Origin: Phallusia mammillata | Taxonomy: Eukaryota; Chordata; Ascidiacea; Phlebobranchia; Ascidiidae | Length of the DNA stretch: 64,000 bases | Assembly: GCA_003260075.1 (NCBI GenBank) | Contig: QLIY01000414.1 | Location: 46,195 to 110,194 of the forward strand | Reading direction: 5' to 3' | The notes under the pieces: generated by a model | The model's input: only the letters and a program-made list of their open reading frames with translations | Database searches by the model: none | What the model was told of the DNA's origin: nothing | Translations under genes and position numbers: made by a program | In this document: piece after piece, positions 52,001-60,080 of the stretch | Layout of the letters: each line of letters opens with the position of its first letter | Position numbering within the stretch: position 1 is the first letter of the stretch

Positions 52001-55000
52001 GGTGACAGTCAAAAGTATAACAACTGTATCAACATTTTGACGAGAACAAGATTGTTGCAAAGACGCTGTTTTTTTTTTGTGTTGTTGGTTGCTTGATTTG
52101 TCGCTTGTCTTGCAAGATATGCCATTATCCTGATGAAAGTGTCTTGTATAGGACGCAGACATCAGGTAATTACAAAAGAGCAATACTTGTTTATATGCCA
52201 TGCCTGCAGCGATAGTTAATTTAATTACGTTGGCATGTTGGAGTTTGAGGATTTGTCCAGGTTTCATCACTCTTGCATGATGTTACATTGTTTCCAATCA
52301 ACCTGAAGGGGGGGGGGGTAGTGAATAACCTTTGTCGCATGAAAATGTGCACTTGCTTCCAAACTTATCTTCATTAGTGCATTTCAAAGTTCCATGTGTC
52401 GGTGCTGTGATTGACTCTGAACATCTGATGCCTGAAACAGAAAGTTGTTATTCGTACTACAAGTTTTTAAATTCCATCAACAAAATTTCCAATTTTGAAA
52501 GCAATGTTCACTATTCTCTTGTCTGCAATTTTAAAATTGTTTAGACTGGTTGTATTAAAAATGTCCATGTGCCTGGAACATTATATGTCAGGTTCACAGG
52601 GTCAGGTTTTTTTTAAGGTTTGGTTTGGGTGAAGTAGTTTTAAGAGACCGCAAGTGTTAGCCATAAGTCCAAATTTTGGGAAACCGCTGGAGAAATTTGT
52701 TTCGGTCCCACAAAACACCTGAAAAAAACACTGCACACGGTTTCCGTGCAAATTTCGTTGATAAATTCCATGACTTTTCCAAAAAAAAAAAAAAACGGGC
52801 AAATGTTGAACTTTCATCAAGTGCCGAAAAAGTTTAAACCTTACGTTGACATGTTGGAGTTTGAGGATTTGTCCACGTTTCATCACTCTTGCATGATGTT
52901 ACATTGTTTCCAATCAACCTGAAGCCACTTTCACATGAATATATACAGGTAAGTTTCCCTCTCTTGGTGCATTCGATGTGACCGTTAGCTGGTTGCACAG
53001 GTGAAGGGCAGATTGACCCTGAATAAAAAGAAATTAAACATAAATAAACTTAGCTGAAAACTATAAACTATTTCCAACTTGGTGACAGTTTTGTTGATGG
53101 TTAAATCTCATGATTTGTTTAACTGTGCAGGGAGAAAAAATCCCAACCATACCCATTTATTAAGAAAATCAAAAGATAACCACCTATTTTGGTTGATTGT
53201 ATAAAAAGCTTGAAATAGTGGTCATAACATTAACTGGATTCAATCATCGGTATTGTTACAGTATCTCTTTCTTTCTTATAGCACCCTGACCAAAAATCTT
53301 ATTTTCAAATAGTAAAAAAATAACTCTCAAATATTGCGAAACAACTAATCATTCTTTTACCAACTTTAGCATAACCCCTTGGAGGCAAATAAACTTCTGT
53401 TGGGAATCCTCAGACTTCGTGTAGCATTTAATCCAATCAATCTATAACTTACTGTCACATCTGGGAGTTTGTGCATCCCATCCATTGACACCACATGTTG
53501 TTTCAGAGGCTCCATACAAGTTAAACCCCTCTTGGCACTTGAATGAGCAGTTGGAATTGTAGTTGTAGTCATCTGTGCAAGTTGCTTGGACTCTTTTAAG
53601 ATTCTTCAACTGTCTGCATTTGATTCCTGGGGGGGGGGGAAATTAAACATAAAGAAACTTAACTTAAAACTATAAACTATTTTCAACTTGGTGACAGTTT
53701 TATTGATGATTAATCATTTTATCTGTTTAAGTGCATAGAAATCATAAAGCCATTTACTAAAAAAAACAAAAGATTATGACCTAATCCAGTTAATTATACC
53801 AATAGGTTGAAATACTAGTCACAAAATTAACTTGATTCTTTCATATTGCAACAATGTCTTAATCCTTATTTCTAACTTAACAAATAATCTCTCAAATAAT
53901 GTCAAAACTGGATTTTTAAATTGATCCAACTTTAATTTAACCCAATCAATCTACAACTTACTGTCACATCTTGGAGTTTGTGCGTCCCATCCATTGATAC
54001 CACATGTTGTTTCGGATGCTCCGTACAAGTTAAAGCCCTCCTGGCACTTGAATGAGCAGTTGGAATTGTAGTTGTAGCCGTCTGTGCACGTTGCTTGGAC
54101 TCTTTTAAGATTCTTCAACTGTCTGCATTTGATTCCTGCAACAATTTATTTCATGTTTAGAGTCTTGACAAATTTGCAAAGTATTAGTTGAGCAATGATG
54201 GGGCAAGCAAACTATTTGTATAACATGACCTTTTGCCAATTGTTTTACCATTTTGAACTGTTTAAAAACCAAACATTGAGTGCATTCTTGTTGAAAAAAA
54301 AAATTTTTCCTCCGTTGTTGCAATCATAAAAAACAATGAATGTATGTTTTGGGTTTGTATAACCCCCCGTTGTTCACACAATTATTTTTGTATTTTTTGT
54401 GTGCAAGTATCTTTGGTTTTAAACTGATGTATGTTATTGCCTGTCTTCACAAACCACAAAAAATTTAGGTGATCAAATCAACTAATTACAACATTCTGAT
54501 CAGCAAAAACCAGCTCTTGGAACTTCAACAAATTAAGCAAGTAAAAAATTCAATAATATACATGCATGAGAAAAGAAAGTAAAGTAAAACAGAAAACACC
54601 AGGGCTTGCACACATCCCAAAAACCAACAAGAACATCGTACGTTTGCATGCAAACGGCTCCCTTGACCATGTTCCATCTGCTCTGCATACAGCCGGTGTA
54701 ACAGTGTCATCATCAGGGTTTTGTTTGACATAACCTTCTCTACAACTGAAAAAGCAGTACGACTTGTACTGGTTCCCCTCCACACATGAAACTTTGCCGT
54801 TGCGTGGTTTTGGAATTTCAGGACAAGTGGTAACTGCCAAAATTAAAAATGTAAATTAAACTCCATAATTGCAGTCAAACACAACAGCAAGCACCAACTA
54901 CAAAAAAACACACCAAATATTGTAAAATTAAACTCCCAAATCTATAATTATTTTGGGACTTTGAACTTTTAAGTATAGAATTCATCAAAAATTTTGTAAA

Positions 55001-58000
55001 TGTGTCAAAGAAAAAAATAAAGTGACGTAAAAAGATTTTTTTGTAAAACTGCCAAATACATCAACCCATGCAACAGCAATAATTTTAACCAGAAATATAG
55101 TTGTGCAGGATTATTTCAAGCTAATTTGACTTCACTTAAACTTATGAGGTAAACTGAAAGCTGAAAATTGTTTTATTATTTTTGTTTGTTGGAGCAAAAT
55201 CACAGACAATTAGACAAACACTAGAGGGTGCATGTGAGTCACACACTTGCCATAACCCTCATGTGGTTTGTGAATGATATTCTCGGGGAGTAATTTATTG
55301 GCTTATGAGAAAAGAACAGAGTAAATGAGGTCATCAGCTAATACTAGTTACTACCTTGTAATGATTAATATGCGGCGTAGACTAATGATATTTTTGTCCC
55401 CAACTGTGTAAAATTAAACATTAACTTTTTGTTTTGTATTTAAAAAACGTCTGCTTACTGTTCATGATTTTTGCTCATTCCAGAAAAATTAAAAAAATTA
55501 TCAGTACAAGGAACACACAACAATATTTATTTTTTATTTATTTATTTAATAAAGTTTTTTAATACTAATTGTACAGAACAAATACTAATTAAATATGTTG
55601 AAATTCTAGACTAGACAAATAAATTTATCCAGAAAATTCTGACAGATTTTAAACTGGAAATAAATCTTTTTAAATACACTTGATTGTTAATCTCTGCTTT
55701 TTCAAAATTTAACCACAAAATGCAAGATGTTAATTTGATCAAAAAAGGTGTGCTGCAGTTTTTTATTTTACAACATTGTCTTAATTGATTATCATTTTTT
55801 TGTTTTTAACACAAAATCTACCAAAATTTTGCAGATGCAAGCTCAAAACCAGTGTTGCACACAAGTTCAAATTTGTTGAATAATCTCCAACTGTAACAAA
55901 AATAAAATCCCAACTTACTTTCACATTTTGGTGATGTTTCATTCCATCCATTGGTCTGACACACAACAGTTTCTGATCCATTGATGGGGGGGGGGGGTTT
56001 ATTTTTATAAGCAGGCTTAATGTAGTGTGAAAAAAAACAGCTTTCAAAACAGTAGTGAAAAACATTAAAGAAGATTTATGTCACATTGGTACTTTTTGTT
56101 CCTTAAAATTATCTTATGTACTGGAGAGGCGTAATACCTAAGTGAAATATATGTAACTTTAACAAATGATCCACTTCAAAATTATTAAACTTTATAGGCT
56201 ATTTTCTAATAGTTGTCACAAACTAAAACAAAGTCTATTAATAGTGTATCTGATAAGTGTATCTGATTATAATCAATGGATTTTTACAACAGTAACTAGA
56301 TTGCTGTCCAAAAATGTCTAATTTACAGGTTTTACCCAAATTCAGGGCATATCAGTTAGGGCAGTTGCAATTTTTGAATCAGATCAATTAGTTATCAAAG
56401 ATAGCTCCTTGTGTACCACATATAAAGCACTGGTGCAACCAGTGGTATACATACCAGAGGTTGGGAACAACTGCATTAATCAAGGGAATAATAATGTAAA
56501 TTACATACTTGTACATTCTGGTGATCCATGGTCCCACCCATCCACTGTACATGTCAGTGTGGATTCTCCCTTCACTTTATAACCTGTGTTGCATGAGTAA
56601 CTGCAGCGGGAACCAAAAAAACTGCCATCAGAACAAATTACAGAACCATAAGAAGGGCGAGATAGCTGGCTGCAGGATATTCCTAAAAAAAGATTTTTTT
56701 TGTAATTTTCTCAAACAAATGCTAATTAAATTAGAACTGATATTAAAATCTGAGTTTGGGGAAACTTTGATAAGATAAAAAAAAATATTTTTTGGTCCTT
56801 TATTTCGCAAAAAATGTAGCAAAGTTGAGTTATCAATAAAAACTGCAAACACAAATAGCTATAAAAACTGTAAATAAGGATAAACTTAAACAGAGAAAAG
56901 CTGTTCAATTTGCAAGTAAATAAAGAAAACTATGTGTTGAAATTGCATGTTTTGTTCTGCAAAATACAAGCGTTAATAATGAGTTGCTTACTGGTGCATG
57001 TGGGTGGGGGACTTCCCCACGTTTGGTCATGGTTGCATACAGTTGTGCTACTGCCGTCCAAGATGTAGCCAGTATCACAAGAATATCGACAAACCGATTC
57101 GAAGTTTTGACCATCACCACATGATATACTTCCATGACTCAATGAAGCCAGCGTGGGACACTGTATTTCTGTAAGAAGTTGTAAGTTTGAAAGTTTATAG
57201 TTTAGATTTTTTGAGGTAACATCAAATGATAAAAATTACAGATAAAAAGATTTTAAGAAACAGTGGACACCCTCCAACAAATTTGTCAACTTTAGGGAGA
57301 TAAAGTGATGAATTTTTGCAATATTGTTAAGTACTGAAAATGAATTTATTAAGCGATTGAGTTTGGAATATCCTTCTTCTATATGCAGATTCAAAGATAT
57401 TGAATTTCATGATTATTCAAATACTGCAAGATATATCTTCATTCGCATAACAATTGTGAAAACACCTCATATTGATACTACTGAGGAAGTTTTTTCAACA
57501 GACTAAGTTAGACAAAACATGCCAGGTTGCTTACTGGTGCATTCAGGTTGATTATTATCCCACTCTTTTGATTGAAGACACTCTCTTGTGGAAGAACCAG
57601 TTAGCTTGTAACCCTTATTACAACTGTATTTGCAAACAGATTGATAAAAACTTCCATCCGAGCAGTTTACAGCCCCATTACTTATTCCTTGTGTTACTAT
57701 ATCAGGGGTACAAGGGCTTCCTGCAATGCAAAGTAGAAAAAAAATGTAAATTTGAAAGCAAATAATTAGGTTTGCACATTTTTATACAGTATGAAGATGA
57801 ACTTAAACTAGCAAGGAATTGTATTTATTTCATGCCTGCTGACAATTGCTATACTGTCCGTACCATGCTGTGACTGACTTAGAAACAAACCTTTGCAAAA
57901 GTTCTGCCAAATAGGAAAATGAAAAAAATGTTTATGTTTGATTCAATTTGAATAATATGCTCCATGAGATTTTTTGGGAAGAGGCTTAGAGATATCTTAA

Positions 58001-59262
58001 TACCTAATCATGCAATAGACACATGTGGCTGTACTTATGATTACAAGATATCACATTGTATATCTATTAAAAAACAAACAAACATTTTCACAAAGCAAGT
58101 ATTTAGGCAGAGGGAATTGAAAACAGACCCACACAGATTGCAATGTGTCTAGTGATAACATCAGCCAACAGGTACAAAACACAAGCAACTCCTTGAAGTG
58201 GGAATATACTTTTACACACAACAGACATGGCAGCAGGAGTCGGCTTACAAAAATAACAGAAATTCCATTTACAACTCGACTCATGCTTTGTTAGTGAAAA
58301 CATCACTGCTGGGTCTGGCCTGTGCTGGCATTGTGTACTGTGTTTGATGACAAGAGAAGTTTTTACCTATGGGTGTCCTTTGACAAATTAGATTTGAAAA
58401 ACCCATGCTATGCTAAGAAACACTAACTCTGATTCGATTTTAGTAATACAGCAAATCTTGGTTAATCCCGACCTGTTTGGACAAAAAAATTGTCCAGATT
58501 AAGCAAAGAATTGGAATAACCTTAATCCATTAGTTAAAATCTTACCACAAATCATTTGTACCATTAGTTTTATATAAATTAGGCGAAAATTTGAATTTAC
58601 AAAATCCGGTTTAAGCAAGGTTTAATGTATTTCCAATTTAATATAAAAAACTTGGCATGACAAGCCAAAATTCTTGCTAGTTTTGCGAACAAGACTTTTA
58701 GAGTTTAACTACTTTGGAATTCCACCCATTGGTAATGAGAAAGTCACTTAAAATGACAGATTTTACTCGCAAAGTTGGACGAGGCAAGCATATTAACGTG
58801 GTTGAAATTCCAGACATATGTAAGACTTGTTGGAAGATGAAAATGTCATGGGCAGTTGTTTGTTTAAGCCACAGGCCCAATGACCAACAACCACCGCAGG
58901 TCAAGCAAACAAATGAGAATCAAATGACTTTTTTTGTTGTCTGACAACCAAGTAATGACTAATGGTTCTGAAAATTCAGTAATGGAAAGATGGGATTTGT
59001 GACTAGGCAAATTTTCACTCCAAAAAAATCTAAAAAAGGAATTAAACTTGTTGCATTATTAATGTTTTTTAACAAATAAACTTTAGTAGGGGGGGGGGAA
59101 CAGTATCCAGGCTAAACAAGGTTTAATGTATTTCCAATTCAACACAAAAAACTTGGCATGACAAGCCAGAATTCTTGCTAGTTTTGCGAACAAGACTTTT
59201 AGAGTTTAACTGCTTCGGAATTCCACCCATTGGTAATGAGAAAGTCACTTAAAATGACAGAT

Positions 59263-59347
<85 letters not shown>

Positions 59348-60011
59348 TTCATGTATGTGAAAGGTTAATGCAAGCATGAAGATTTATAGTAACAACTGTT
59401 TCATAGTTCAACTGAGAAAAAAATGTTTGGGAATTAAAGTCATAATTATTTTGCTGTTCTGAACAAATTAAATAATTTTCACACACCAAAGATATTTATT
59501 TTGGCCACTTAAAAAGGGAAAGGGTGCAGTATGTAAGTAGTAAATTGAAACATATTTCTCTGTAAGTTGTGTAGAAAATCTTCTTTACAATATTATTAAA
59601 TGTCCTTGGTAACATAACTCATCATTCGGTGTAATTGTGAAAATACATCACATTATGAGAAGAAACAGTAAAAATTTTGAACTCACTTTGACAGGTAGGG
59701 GCAGGAGGGGGGGGGGCGTAATGACTAATGGTTTTAAAAATTCAGTAATGGAAAGATGGGATTTTTGACTAGGCAAATTTTCACTCCAAAAAAATCTAAA
59801 AAAGGAACTAAACTTGTTGCATTATTAATGTTTTTTAACAAATAAACTTCAGTACATAATTCATGTATGTGAAAGATTAATGCAAGCATGAAGATTTATG
59901 GTAACAATGGTTTCATAGTTCACTTGAAAAAAAAAACATTTGGGAATTAAAGTCATTTTATACTTCGCTGTTCTAACAAATTAAATAATATCCACACCCT
60001 AAAGATAATAA

Positions 60012-60080
<69 letters not shown>

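Noticed and set aside
56361..56480. Possible hAT-like element near 56.4 kb
   Set aside because: GGTTGGGAACAACTG looks like a right end, but no matching left end or target duplication was found.
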